DNA of 64,000 nucleotides, taken from NCBI RefSeq assembly GCF_014653785.1, contig NZ_BNAS01000002.1, positions 594,807 through 658,806 on the forward strand, read 5' to 3'. The notes under the pieces are model-generated. The model saw only the letters and a program-made list of their open reading frames with translations. It ran no database searches and had not been told where the DNA came from. A program made the translations under genes and the position numbers. Shown here in pieces: positions 42,777 through 51,877 of the stretch. The stretch comes from Promicromonospora soli. GTDB lineage: Bacteria > Actinomycetota > Actinomycetes > Actinomycetales > Cellulomonadaceae. Each line of letters opens with the position of its first letter. Position 1 is the first letter of the stretch.

Positions 42777-43010
42777 ACCCGACGACGTCGTCTCGCGCGC
42801 GCCGAACGATGCCCCGGGCACTAATTGCCCCGCGAAACGGCGCCCGAACCGGACGTCGCGGGTGAATTGGAAGAAATCGTCGGAAGTACCGACCAGCCGG
42901 CCGCTCGAGCGCCCCACGATCACTCCGGAAGGTTGCACAAACCCGGATTCGTGGTGCGATCATTACAGCGAGTCAAAACCGACACTATGCGCAGAGAGGG
43001 GCAGGTTCGC

Positions 43011-44465
43011 GTGACCACCACAGGTGACCTGCGAATCGACGACTGGGTAGTGCACCGCCTCAACGTCGTCCGCTCCGTCGCCGCACGCGTACCCGGTATC
43101 GAGGCCGAAGAAGCCACCGGCCGCGCCCTGGAAAAGATGGTCCGCATCGTGTCCACCGGCGGGTCCATCGACGACCCCGCCCCCTACTGGCGACGCGCCG
43201 CGGTCAACGAAGCCATCTCCATGACCCGCGCGGCCGGCCGCACCAAACCCGTCGAGGACGACACCTTCGATGGACTCACACCCCCCGTCGCCGGCGGCGA
43301 GCTGGACGCCGAACGCCAGGCCGACGTCTCCATGCTCCGTACCGCCCTGTCCGACCTGGCCGACGACGACCGCGAGATCCTGCTCGACCGGCACGTGCAC
43401 GACAAGGCCGTCGCGCACATCGCCGCAGGTCTCGGCGTCCGCCCCCACGCCGTCACCATGCGCCTACGCCGCGCCGAAGAACGCCTCGCCGGCGCCTTCG
43501 CCGCCGCCCACGCCCAACGCGTCGACGCACCCGAGTGCCGAAGCACCCGCGCCGCCATGCACGACTACCTCAAGGGACGCCTCCTGCCCCGCCGGCAGCG
43601 ACGCCTCGAGGTCCACATGAACGGCTGCGGCGAGTGCACCCGGGCCTTCATCGACGTGCGTGAGGTCTCGTGGATGCTGCGTGACCTGGGCCAGCACCTC
43701 ATCGGCGGCGGGATCGTCACCGGTGCGATGGGTGGCGCCGCCGGTGCTGCGGACGCGGGGAGAGCGCGTTCGTTCGGCAAGAAGGAGACCGCCGTGGCGG
43801 CGGGCGTGCTCGCCGCGCTCGCCATCGGCGGAGGCGCTGCGGCATACGTCGCCAACCAGCCCGCCGCGCCCCCCGTCCAGGCCACCGATGACGCCGGGGC
43901 TACCGCCGGTTCCGACGGCGAGGGCGGTGGCGGCGAGGGCTCAACCCCCACCCCGGAGGATCCGACGACGGAGGAGCAGCCCCCGTCGATCCCCCCGCCC
44001 GCCGGCCCGCCGCCCCGCCCCGAGACCACGCCCAAGGAGGACGCGGCGCCCGTCGATGAACCCTTGGTGGCGGCGGAGCCAGCGCCCGCTCCCGTGCCCG
44101 AGGCCGCGGACGCGCCCGAGCCTCCCGCGACGAGCTCGGGTCCGAGCTCCGCTCCCGGCCCACACCCAGGCGGAGGTACGGACGACCCGCCGCCTGCTGG
44201 TCCCGCGGGGCCTGAGCCCGCAGAACCCCCGGCGGAGCCCACGGAACCCCCCGCCGGCCCGCCGCCAGGGACACCGGACCCGCCGAACGTTCCCGAGGAC
44301 CCGCCCGGCCTCGGCACCGCGCTGGAGGACCTCCTCGTGGAGCTGGGTCTCGGCAACCTGCCCGGTATCGATCTGGCGACCACCACGCTCGACGAGATCT
44401 GGGAGCTGTTCGACGGCGCGGCGTCGGACGCCGGCGGCCACGCAGAGTCAGGGTCCGGAGACTGA
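43011..44465 (+). CDS. ECF-like sigma factor fused to zinc anti-sigma domain and membrane anchor
   Basis: The 484-residue protein reads as one chain: a degenerate sigma region 2 (about 8-80; VVRSVAARVPGIEAEEATGR, YWRRAAVNEAIS), region 4 helix-turn-helix (about 120-165; AVAHIAAGLGVRPHAVTMRL), a ZAS/zf-HC2 anti-sigma domain (about 173-215; HMNGCGECTRAF, H-x3-C-x2-C with an upstream Cys), one membrane helix (about 258-282) and a Pro/Glu/Ala-rich exterior tail of 200 residues ending in a folded-looking LEDLLVELGLGNLPGI segment. GTG 43011 is chosen by alignment with the downstream paralogue; ATG 42987 is possible. It would be a self-inhibited, membrane-tethered transcription factor. Confidence 0.8.
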   Translation: MTTTGDLRIDDWVVHRLNVVRSVAARVPGIEAEEATGRALEKMVRIVSTGGSIDDPAPYWRRAAVNEAISMTRAAGRTKPVEDDTFDGLTPPVAGGELDAERQADVSMLRTALSDLADDDREILLDRHVHDKAVAHIAAGLGVRPHAVTMRLRRAEERLAGAFAAAHAQRVDAPECRSTRAAMHDYLKGRLLPRRQRRLEVHMNGCGECTRAFIDVREVSWMLRDLGQHLIGGGIVTGAMGGAAGAADAGRARSFGKKETAVAAGVLAALAIGGGAAAYVANQPAAPPVQATDDAGATAGSDGEGGGGEGSTPTPEDPTTEEQPPSIPPPAGPPPRPETTPKEDAAPVDEPLVAAEPAPAPVPEAADAPEPPATSSGPSSAPGPHPGGGTDDPPPAGPAGPEPAEPPAEPTEPPAGPPPGTPDPPNVPEDPPGLGTALEDLLVELGLGNLPGIDLATTTLDEIWELFDGAASDAGGHAESGSGD

Positions 44466-44468
44466 TGG

Positions 44469-44522
44469 CTGTGCGGGCCTCCTACCAGGCCCGCGTCTCC
44501 TCCTTGCTGTGCGCCCGCACAG
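44469..44522 (+). terminator. Hairpin after the first sigma-fusion gene
   Basis: CTGTGCGGGC (44469-44478) and GCCCGCACAG (44513-44522) are perfect arms; an alternative inner stem GCGGGCCT/AGGCCCGC shares the first arm. It lies directly after the stop codon and could terminate or attenuate transcription into the second gene. Confidence 0.6.
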
Positions 44523-44664
44523 ACCTACTGGGCGAAAGCCCAAGATCACCCCGCGATCACACCCATACCTTCCATGCCTCTGCGATCTTTGGAAGCATGC
44601 GTGCCCCAGGTTCCGTGCAACGTGATGCGATGCGGCGCCTTGTCGCGGTCAGGAGGTGGGCAGC

Positions 44665-46074
44665 GTGACCGTCACCAGCGCAGAGCTCAGCCAGTGGGCA
44701 GCACATCGCCGCGCCGTGGTCTTCACGGTGTCTCGGCGTGTTCCCGGGATCGACCCCGAGCTTGCCGCGAGCCGCGGGCTCGAGGTGCTGTGCATCGAGC
44801 TCATGAAGCAGGGCGATCTGTCCGACCCCCTCACGTTCTGGAGCACCGCATCGGTGGACGCGGCACTGAAGATGGCGCAGGAGCAAGCCCTGTCCGTCGA
44901 CGGGTCCCTGGACACCGAGGCGATCACCGCCCCGATCCGGCGCGCGATCGACTTCGAGGTGCTGAACAGTGCGATGGAGAGGCTGCCGGCCGGTGAGCAG
45001 CAGATCCTCTGGGACCACCACGTGGGGTCCCGGCCCGTGGCCGCGATCGCGGACGAGATCGGCGTGCTGCCCTATGCCGCCCGACGGCGCCTGCGCCGCG
45101 CCGAGAACCGGCTCGCGAGCAGCTTCGCCGAGACGCATGCTGGTTCTACCGATGACCTCGAATGCAGGACCACCCGAGCTTCCATGCATGATTTTGTGCG
45201 ACACCGCCTCCTGCCTCGCCGCCGGCAGAAGGTCGAGGACCACATGGTCCAGTGCGCCGACTGCACGCGGGCGTTCGTCGACGTGCGCGAGTCGTACTGG
45301 ATGCTGCGGGCCGCGGCCCCGGTCCTGCTGATCGGTGCCGCAACCGCGGCGGAGACCGGCACGGTGGCCACAGCGGGCGTCACTGCGGCGGGTGCGGGCC
45401 TGGGCTGGCTCACGACCCTCGGAACACGGGCGGTCCTGACCGTCCGCAGCGCCCTCACCGATCCGCTCAGCCTGACCGCCACCGTCGCCGGCGGGCTGTT
45501 CATCACCACCGCCGTCACGACCGGTGTTGCGGGGTACGCGGACGCGGCGACGTCGTTCTTCGACGCCGGCACTGTCTCTGTCTCCGCGCCGGACCGCGCG
45601 GCTCTTCGACACGTCACGCCGATCTCCCTGGCCGAGGACCCGGCGAACATTCCCGACCTGGCCGAGCCCGATCCGCCCGGTCTCGCGAAGAACGGGACGC
45701 CGCCGGGCCTGGCCGACAAGGACGGGATACCACCGGGCCTGGCCAAGAAGGACGGCATACCGCCCGGGCAGGGGAGAGAGTCGGACGACCAGGAGGAGAC
45801 CACCGGGCCGAGAGTCCCGGTCCCGCCTGACCAGGCGGGGAAGGACGACACGCCACCGGGCCTCGCGAAGAAGGACGACATACCGCCCGGGCAGGCGAAA
45901 GAGGACGGCACGCCGCCGGGCCTCGCGAAGAAGGACGGCATACCGCCCGGCCACGCGAAAGACGACGGACCGCCCGGCGAAGCGAAGAAGGACGCGCCCG
46001 ACACCGGCTGGCGCGATGACGTCGGACCTAGCCGGTCGGATCAGACGCGTTCCAGGAGCACCATCACTTCGTAG
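44665..46074 (+). CDS. Second sigma/anti-sigma fusion protein with PPGLAKKDG repeat tail
   Basis: The 469-residue paralogue of 43011-44465 has sigma-like region 2 (VVFTVSRRVPGIDPELAASR), region 4 (VAAIADEIGVLPYAARRRLR, about 115-150), the anti-sigma zinc motif HMVQCADCTRAF (about 190), one or two hydrophobic segments (about 220-245 and 270-293) and an exterior tail with 10-residue repeats such as GIPPGLAKKD from about 337 to 443. GTG 44665 follows AGGAGG by 8 nt. The gene end overlaps that of the convergent rlmC by 34 nt. Signal sensed by the repeat tail is unknown. Confidence 0.8.
   Translation: MTVTSAELSQWAAHRRAVVFTVSRRVPGIDPELAASRGLEVLCIELMKQGDLSDPLTFWSTASVDAALKMAQEQALSVDGSLDTEAITAPIRRAIDFEVLNSAMERLPAGEQQILWDHHVGSRPVAAIADEIGVLPYAARRRLRRAENRLASSFAETHAGSTDDLECRTTRASMHDFVRHRLLPRRRQKVEDHMVQCADCTRAFVDVRESYWMLRAAAPVLLIGAATAAETGTVATAGVTAAGAGLGWLTTLGTRAVLTVRSALTDPLSLTATVAGGLFITTAVTTGVAGYADAATSFFDAGTVSVSAPDRAALRHVTPISLAEDPANIPDLAEPDPPGLAKNGTPPGLADKDGIPPGLAKKDGIPPGQGRESDDQEETTGPRVPVPPDQAGKDDTPPGLAKKDDIPPGQAKEDGTPPGLAKKDGIPPGHAKDDGPPGEAKKDAPDTGWRDDVGPSRSDQTRSRSTITS
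45673..45993 (+). repeat. 30-bp coding repeats (PPGLAKKDG type)
   Basis: About nine imperfect 30-bp units encode PPGxAKxD plus a two-residue linker (GI, GT, DT, DI). They come in two blocks separated by an acidic 25-residue spacer (ESDDQEETTGPRVP region). Position four alternates Leu, Gln and His; Leu units and Gln/His units alternate in the second block. The repeats are exported if the upstream helix is a single-pass anchor. Confidence 0.8.
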
Positions 46075-47231
46075 TGCGCAGTCTGCGGGAACATGTCGAG
46101 CAGGCGCGCCCGCACGGGGCGCAGCGACGGCATGGCGGAGAGGTCCTTGGCAAGCGTCGTCGCGTTGCAGCTCGAGTACAGGACGTGGTCGATCACCGAG
46201 TTCTCCAGCCAGCCCGCAAGATCCGCGCCGATGCCACGCCGGGGCGGATTCACTATCACCATCTCGGGTAGCTCAGGAGCATCCGGCCCGACGGCGAACG
46301 CCGTCGCGTCACCCGCGGCGAACGTGACGTCGCGGAAGCGGCCGGCCCGTTCGCCGTCGCGCAGCTTCTCCACCGTGCCCGAAGCCGCCGTGACGGCCTC
46401 GGCGCTGATCTCGATTCCAGTTACCGCGCGCCCGGGCGCTGCGCAGTGCAGCGCGAACCCGCCGACGCCGCAGTACAGGTCCCAGAGGCTCTTCGGGCTC
46501 ACCTCGTCGACCCAGCTGCGGGCCTGCCGGTAGAGCTCGGTCGCAACCGCCGTGTTGGTCTGGAAGAAGCTCTGCGGGCGCAGGTCCAGGGTGATGTCGT
46601 CGATGCGCATCGGGAGCGTGGTGCGCTCGGTGAGCGGGATCTCGAGGTCCCCCTCGAGCACTGCGGCGTGGGCCGGCTGGATGTTCGCCGACGCAACCGC
46701 CAGTGCCGGGAGCTCGGCCAGCAGCCAGCCCAGGTGCTTGCGGATCCGCGCTATCGCCTCCTGGGAGCGCAGCACGAACCGAACCATGAGCTCGCCGTCG
46801 GGAGACAGGGTGACCAGGAGGTACTTGAGCTCGCCGCGCTGCTGCGCGCGCTTGCCGACGCCCGAGACCTGGTACGGCTCCAGGTTCGCCCGCGTGACGA
46901 ACGCCGCCAGGGTCCCGAAGGATGCCTGGAGGGCGTCCGGGTAGAGGCCGCAGTCAGTGAGGTCGACGCCGTGGCCGGCCCGGTCCAGGATGCCCAGCAC
47001 CGGCTCGGCGACCGTGCCGCTGACCACCATCTTCGCCTTGTTCCGGAAGCCCGACTCCACGCTGCTGACCGCCGGGAGCCACGTCAGCTCCGCGCCGGTG
47101 GTCGAGCCTGTCGCGACCGAGGCGAGGAGCGTGGCGACGCGCCGCTCCTTGTCGAGCACCTGGGTGGGGTAGTCGATCTCCAGGAGGGTGCAGGAACGGC
47201 AGCGGCCTGCATCGTAGTGGGGGCACTGCAC
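46041..47231 (-). CDS. rlmC: 23S rRNA (uracil-C5)-methyltransferase, RlmC type
   Basis: The 396-residue protein has an N-terminal iron-sulfur motif (CPHYDAGRCRSC, then a further Cys in TDCGLYP), no TRAM domain, and the methyltransferase core: SFFQTNTAVATELY, LYCGVGGFALHC (SAM loop), VNPPRRGIG and the catalytic Cys in YSSCNATTLAKDL. Lack of TRAM fits RlmC (U747) rather than RlmD. GTG 47231 is set by GATAAT 6 nt upstream on the minus strand, an apparent leaderless mRNA. Confidence 0.88.
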   Translation of the reverse strand: MQCPHYDAGRCRSCTLLEIDYPTQVLDKERRVATLLASVATGSTTGAELTWLPAVSSVESGFRNKAKMVVSGTVAEPVLGILDRAGHGVDLTDCGLYPDALQASFGTLAAFVTRANLEPYQVSGVGKRAQQRGELKYLLVTLSPDGELMVRFVLRSQEAIARIRKHLGWLLAELPALAVASANIQPAHAAVLEGDLEIPLTERTTLPMRIDDITLDLRPQSFFQTNTAVATELYRQARSWVDEVSPKSLWDLYCGVGGFALHCAAPGRAVTGIEISAEAVTAASGTVEKLRDGERAGRFRDVTFAAGDATAFAVGPDAPELPEMVIVNPPRRGIGADLAGWLENSVIDHVLYSSCNATTLAKDLSAMPSLRPVRARLLDMFPQTAHYEVMVLLERV

Positions 47232-47301
47232 GGTTCCATTATCCAGCCCGCGCGCTATCGCCTGGATCACTCCGGCGCGAGGCGGCCCGGAGGCCGCTGA
47301 G

Positions 47302-48675
47302 TCACCCCGTGTACTCGAAGTGCCACGGCTCCTCGCGCCCGCCGCCGGCCCGCGCCCACTCCGGATGGACCCAGCCGTGCTTGGGCCCGTTGGCCGCCAA
47401 CCATTCGTACTCGGGCTGGCCGAAGCGGAAGCCGTCGTCCACCGGCACGTCGACCGCGGTCCCCCAGCCGTGGTTCGAGGTGCCCGGCTCGGCGACCTGG
47501 CCGGCGCCGAACTCGTCGAGCGCCTGGAGCTGCCAGTCGTAGGGCCGGTAGCCGTACTCCACGCGCAGCGGCTTGCCGAACTCGGCCTCGAACGCCGCGC
47601 CGACCTTCTTGAGGTCCTCGGCGGCGTCGCAGCGCAGGTACTGGTTCTGCCCCTCGGGCCCCACCCCTACCTTGCACAGCTTCTTCTGCACGAGCCGCCC
47701 GTTGGAGCCGTCCGCGACGGTGGCGCGCGCGTTCCACGCAGCCGACTCGATGGCCAAGCGGGCGGCCTCACGCCGCTGGCCGAGCTCGGTCACGGAGCCC
47801 AGGCTGTTCGGATTCGCACTGGCCGCGAGCGCCGCCTGGCCCTCCGCGCGATGGGTCGAGAGCGTCTTGCGGACGCCCTCGGGAGCGCCGGCGCTCTTGG
47901 TCCAGTCGAGCGTGTACTGGGAGTCGCGCACGGAGACCTTGAGCTGCGCCGTCACCGACGACAGGGTCGTCTTCGCCTTCTTCAGCTGTGCGGCGTTCTT
48001 CTTCGCCTGTTCGGCCGCCGCCTGGGCCTTCGCCTCGGCGTCGTTGCGGTCCTCCTGCCACTGCAGGTGGGACGCCTGCACGAGAGCCGTCGCCGACGCG
48101 AGCGCCGTCGACGTGGTGCGCATGGTGATCGCCCACTCGGTCGCCCGCGCCTCCAGGGCGCCGATGTCCTCGGGAGCGTCGAGCCCGTCGGCACCGGCCT
48201 CGGGAACTGGCGGCGCCTCGATGGCGCCGAGCTTCTTGGCTGCGGCGACGTGTCCGGCCAGCTCGGCGCGGACGGCGTCGTCGGTCACCTTGCCCTTCGA
48301 GGCCGCGAGGGCCTGCTCCGCTGCCGCGATCTGCTCGGCCAGGCCCTCCTGGGCCGTGCGTCCCTCGTCGACTGCCTGCACGACGTCGGCGCGGGCGTCC
48401 GTCAGCTGTTCCAGGTCACGCTCGTTCCCGGCGTGGACGAGCGCGAACACGATGGTGCCGACGAGCGCCGCTGCCGCCGCGATCAGGAAGACGAACAGTG
48501 GCCGCATGGACCCGCCGTCCGAGCGCTCGTTCGCCCAAGCTCCGCCCGGTACCCCGGGCGAGGACTCGACCGGAACATCAGGCGACAGGCCGGGCGAGGA
48601 CGGGCTCGGCGTGTCCACTGAGGACGGTTCGGGCGGCGGTCCGGAGAGTGTGGGCGGCTCCACGTTCAGGGGCAT
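47302..48675 (-). CDS. Membrane-anchored M15 (VanY-type) D-Ala-D-Ala carboxypeptidase
   Basis: The 457-residue protein has a Pro/Ser-rich cytosolic N terminus (about 1-55), one membrane helix (about 60-80; PLFVFLIAAAAALVGTIVFA), a long coiled coil (about 85-265; rich in Ala, Glu, Gln, Lys) and a C-terminal peptidase M15B domain: YGYRPYDWQLQAL, TSNHGWGTAVDVP and EPWHFEYTG supply the zinc and catalytic residues. It would trim peptidoglycan stems at the cell surface, held at a distance by the coiled coil. Confidence 0.87.
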   Translation of the reverse strand: MPLNVEPPTLSGPPPEPSSVDTPSPSSPGLSPDVPVESSPGVPGGAWANERSDGGSMRPLFVFLIAAAAALVGTIVFALVHAGNERDLEQLTDARADVVQAVDEGRTAQEGLAEQIAAAEQALAASKGKVTDDAVRAELAGHVAAAKKLGAIEAPPVPEAGADGLDAPEDIGALEARATEWAITMRTTSTALASATALVQASHLQWQEDRNDAEAKAQAAAEQAKKNAAQLKKAKTTLSSVTAQLKVSVRDSQYTLDWTKSAGAPEGVRKTLSTHRAEGQAALAASANPNSLGSVTELGQRREAARLAIESAAWNARATVADGSNGRLVQKKLCKVGVGPEGQNQYLRCDAAEDLKKVGAAFEAEFGKPLRVEYGYRPYDWQLQALDEFGAGQVAEPGTSNHGWGTAVDVPVDDGFRFGQPEYEWLAANGPKHGWVHPEWARAGGGREEPWHFEYTG

Positions 48676-48708
48676 GGGCCGAAGTTTGGCGAATCTGGGA
48701 CGCGGGCG

Positions 48709-49332
48709 CTAGTCGCCCGCCCGCTCTGCAAGGTCCTTGAGCTTGTCGACGTACGCCGCGACCTCGCCTGTCTGCCAGTCAGGGATGTTCGTGTTGTCGG
48801 CGCGGAGGCCCACGGACTGGTCGGTCAGCTCGCGCAGGATGTCCGCGTGGCCGGCGTGCCGGGCGATCTCGTCGGTCACGTGGATGATGAGACGGAACAG
48901 TGTGACGTCGCCGGTCTTCCACCAGGACACCCGTCCGACCTTGTCCAGCGGCAGCGTGTCGATGGTCTCGTCGCAGAACGCCCAGGCCCGCTCGTAGAAG
49001 TCCACGACCGAGGCGACCGACTCGTCCGGCGTCGCGTACCAGTCGGCCTGCGGGTCCTTTTCCCAGTCCTCGTTGGAGACGAGCTCCTCCGGGTTGGGCC
49101 ACTCCCGCCCGAAGCACAAGCCGAGGTAGCCGATCTCGATGTTGGCGCAGTGCTTGACGAGGCCCAGCAGGTTGTTGCCCGAGGGCACCAGGGGCCAGCG
49201 CGCCTGCTTCTCCGTGAGGCCCTCGAGCTTCCACACGAGGGCCTCACGCGATTCGTGGAGGTACTTCTTCAGGATCTCCTTCTGCTCGAGCTCTGCCGCG
49301 TTGCTCGCTGTCCCGCCGGTCGTCTGCGCCAT
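48709..49332 (-). CDS. DinB/DUF664 family protein
   Basis: The 207-residue protein starts with a helix EILKKYLHESREALVWKLEG and contains NNLLGLVKHCANIEIGYLGL, LFRLIIHVTDEIARHAGHAD and a C-terminal helix with DKLKDLAERAGD. The three His of the DinB metal site are present. It is the third DinB-type gene in the window and the longest. Probable mycothiol-dependent transferase family. Confidence 0.84.
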   Translation of the reverse strand: MAQTTGGTASNAAELEQKEILKKYLHESREALVWKLEGLTEKQARWPLVPSGNNLLGLVKHCANIEIGYLGLCFGREWPNPEELVSNEDWEKDPQADWYATPDESVASVVDFYERAWAFCDETIDTLPLDKVGRVSWWKTGDVTLFRLIIHVTDEIARHAGHADILRELTDQSVGLRADNTNIPDWQTGEVAAYVDKLKDLAERAGD

Positions 49333-49371
49333 GTGGCCAGTGTGTCCCCCGCCACTGACATCAACGAACGA

Positions 49372-50079
49372 TCAGCGGACCCGGGACCGCCTCTTGGGCT
49401 TCCGGTGGATCCACCATTCGGCGAACATGAGGTTGACGATCCACGACACCCACGCGGACGCGACCGCCGCGCCCTCGATCTCGGGGGAGCCGAACCCGAT
49501 GTCCGGGTCGGTGAGCGCCCCTGGGGCGTAGGCCGCGATGAGCACCGTGGACCAGAACCGGTTGGTCACGATCGAGAAGGCCAGCGCGGTGCTCCTGACC
49601 ATCCACTCCCGATGGTCCGCGAAGCGCCGCTGCCGCACGGCGCGGTAGCCGAGAAGGGTGAACGTCAGGAGCAGCACGCCCAGGAACGTGTTCGCCACCT
49701 GCTGCGCCACCCCGCCGCTCGGGAACTGGGCGACCACCAGCGCCGCGATACTGGTGGGAATCGCGGAGGCGACATAGACGCGCCCGCTCCACCGGTGCAC
49801 GCGCGGGTGGTGGGCGCGCAGCCAGGGCCAGAGCTGCAGCACGGCGGCACTCAGCATCACCGATCCCGTGAAGATGTGGGTCACCAGAGCCGGGTAGAAC
49901 GCCGGACCGCGGTCCGTCGGGACCAGGGAGCGCGCCGGGTCAAGGCCCACGTAGCGCGGCAGGGCCGTCGCGAGGAACACCGCCGTGACGATGGCCAGCG
50001 GCGCTATCCAGGGGCGGCGCCACCAGCTGACCGTCCCGGGCGGACGGGCTGGGGCCGTCGTCGTCGTGTCGGTTGCCAT
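49372..50079 (-). CDS. DUF2306-type membrane protein
   Basis: The 235-residue protein has six or so helices with conserved polar residues inside: ALVTHIFTGSVMLSAAVLQL, RVHRWSGRVYVASAIPTSI and FADHREWMVRSTALAFSIVT, the H-x-x-x-G, H-R-W-x-G-R and H-R-x-W-M-x-R motifs of DUF2306/DUF420-like membrane proteins, perhaps heme- or quinone-binding. It precedes the ABC efflux genes' 3' end by about 50 nt on the same strand and could be co-transcribed with them. Confidence 0.75.
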   Translation of the reverse strand: MATDTTTTAPARPPGTVSWWRRPWIAPLAIVTAVFLATALPRYVGLDPARSLVPTDRGPAFYPALVTHIFTGSVMLSAAVLQLWPWLRAHHPRVHRWSGRVYVASAIPTSIAALVVAQFPSGGVAQQVANTFLGVLLLTFTLLGYRAVRQRRFADHREWMVRSTALAFSIVTNRFWSTVLIAAYAPGALTDPDIGFGSPEIEGAAVASAWVSWIVNLMFAEWWIHRKPKRRSRVR

Positions 50080-50127
50080 GTCATACCTGCTTTCGCCAGG
50101 CCGGATGAGTCGGTTGGAGCGAACGGT

Positions 50128-50895
50128 TCAGCGCCGGGCACGGAAGGCCAGGCCGGCCGCCACCGCGAAGGCGAGCCCGAGGCCAAGGCACCAGACGACG
50201 GCGAGCACAGCGACGCCGGCGGGGTCGGCCACCGTCGGGACGTCGCCCGAGACCAGCCCGCGGACCGTCTCGATCACGGGCGTCACCGGCTGGTGCCCCG
50301 CGAACCCACGCAGCCAGCCCGGCAGCGTGTCGACGGGTACGAACGCGCTCGACGCGTAGGGCAGGAACATCACGAAGAAGGAGAAGCCGCCGGCCGCGTC
50401 GGGCGACCGGACCAGCACGCCGACGAGCGCGGCGAGCCAGGTGATCCACCCGACGAAGAGCAGGATCATCCCCACCGCGGCGAGCCACTCCAGCGGGGAG
50501 GCCTCCGGCCGGAACCCCATCAGGATCGACACGCCGAACACGACGGTGGTGGTGACCAGGTTCTTCACGAGGCTCGCCACCACGTGCCCGGACAGCACGG
50601 TCCAGGCGGTGACGGGCATCGACCGGAGCCGTTCGACCATGCCGCTCGACATGTCGTGCTCCACCGCCAGCGCCGTGTTCGCGGCGCCGAACCCGGCCGC
50701 CAGCAGGATCACGCCCGGTGTCACGTAGTTGATGTATTCGGTGCCGGTGTCCATGGCGCCGCCGAAGATGAGCACGAACATCAGCAGGATGATCACGGGC
50801 AGCAGCACCGCGGTGATCATCGCGTCCACGTCGCGCGAGACGAGGCGCAGGCCGCGAACGGTCATGGTCGAGACGTCTCTGAGCACGTAGGTCAT
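50128..50895 (-). CDS. ABC-2 type permease of a drug-efflux system (DrrB-like)
   Basis: The 255-residue protein has six membrane helices and the ABC-2 signature region (VNYVTPG-like YINYVTPGVILLAAGFG; DMSSGMVERLRSMPV; PYASSAFVPVDTLPGWLRGF). It starts within an ATGA overlap with its ATPase gene. Together they resemble DrrAB daunorubicin-type exporters. The divergent TetR gene probably regulates them. Confidence 0.88.
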   Translation of the reverse strand: MTYVLRDVSTMTVRGLRLVSRDVDAMITAVLLPVIILLMFVLIFGGAMDTGTEYINYVTPGVILLAAGFGAANTALAVEHDMSSGMVERLRSMPVTAWTVLSGHVVASLVKNLVTTTVVFGVSILMGFRPEASPLEWLAAVGMILLFVGWITWLAALVGVLVRSPDAAGGFSFFVMFLPYASSAFVPVDTLPGWLRGFAGHQPVTPVIETVRGLVSGDVPTVADPAGVAVLAVVWCLGLGLAFAVAAGLAFRARR

Positions 50896-51857
50896 GCCGC
50901 CACCCCCGCGGATCGCGCCGAGCGCTCCTGGCCGACGTGCCCGGTCAGGGCGAGGAAGACGTCGTCGAGGCTGGGCGCGCGCACCTCCCAGTGGTCGGGC
51001 GTCACCCCGGTCGCCTCGACCGCGGACAGCACGGACCGCACGTGCGCGACCGAGCCGTCCGTGGGCACCCGCACCCGCGCGCCGTCGATGGTGGCCGCGA
51101 GCGCCGGGGCCACCAGGCCGGCGTCGGACGCGGAGGCGAAGGTGAGCTCGACGCCCGCCTCGCCCACGTCGCGCTTGAGCTGGGCGGGTGTGCCGTCGGC
51201 GACGATGCGGCCGCCGTCCACCAGCGCTACCCGCTGGGCGAGCCGGTCGGCCTCCTCGAGGTACTGGGTGGTCAGGAACACGCTGGTGCCGTCGGAGACC
51301 ACGCCCCGGACGACGTCCCACAGTGCCTGCTGGGATCGCGGGTCGAGACCCGTGGTGGGCTCGTCGAGGAACATGACCCGCGGCCGGGTCAGCAGGCCCG
51401 CCGCGAGGTCGAGCCGACGCCGCATGCCGCCGGACCAGGTGATCACGCGCCGGCTCGCCGCGTCGGCCAGGTCGAAGACCGTGAGCAGCTCCGCGACGCG
51501 GTCCCGCACCACGCGGCGGGGGAGATGAGCGAGGTGGCCCATCATCGTGAGGTTCTCGGCCCCCGACAGCTTGTCGTCGACGGCGACCTGCTGCCCCGTG
51601 AGGCTGATGATCTCGCGGACGCGTCGCGCGTCCCGCACCACGTCGAACCCGGCCACGGTCGCGCGACCCGCATCGGGCCGCAGCAGCGTGGACAGGATGC
51701 GGACCGTGGTGGTCTTGCCCGCGCCGTTGGGCCCGAGCAGCGCGAGCACCGCTCCCTCCTCGAGCTCCAGGTCGAGCCCGTCCAGTACCGGCGGGCTCGT
51801 CGAGCCCTGCCTCCCGAAGGACTTGTGCAGGCCTTCGGCCGTGACGATCGCAGCCAT
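50892..51857 (-). CDS. ABC efflux ATPase (DrrA-like)
   Basis: The 321-residue protein has Walker A GPNGAGKTT (about 42-50), Q-loop LTGQQVAVDD, signature WSGGMRRRLDLA, Walker B VMFLDEPTTGLDPRS, and the DrrA-type C-terminal domain (DGRIVADGTPAQLKRDVGE; APSLDDVFLALTG). It pairs with the permease downstream. The promoter and an inverted-repeat operator lie between it and the TetR gene. Confidence 0.9.
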   Translation of the reverse strand: MAAIVTAEGLHKSFGRQGSTSPPVLDGLDLELEEGAVLALLGPNGAGKTTTVRILSTLLRPDAGRATVAGFDVVRDARRVREIISLTGQQVAVDDKLSGAENLTMMGHLAHLPRRVVRDRVAELLTVFDLADAASRRVITWSGGMRRRLDLAAGLLTRPRVMFLDEPTTGLDPRSQQALWDVVRGVVSDGTSVFLTTQYLEEADRLAQRVALVDGGRIVADGTPAQLKRDVGEAGVELTFASASDAGLVAPALAATIDGARVRVPTDGSVAHVRSVLSAVEATGVTPDHWEVRAPSLDDVFLALTGHVGQERSARSAGVAA

Positions 51858-51877
51858 GATCTTCCTCTCTCGACGGT

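Noticed and set aside
48847-51528. 893-codon plus-strand frame opposite the DinB, DUF2306 and ABC genes
   Set aside because: Antisense shadow frame spanning several real minus-strand genes.
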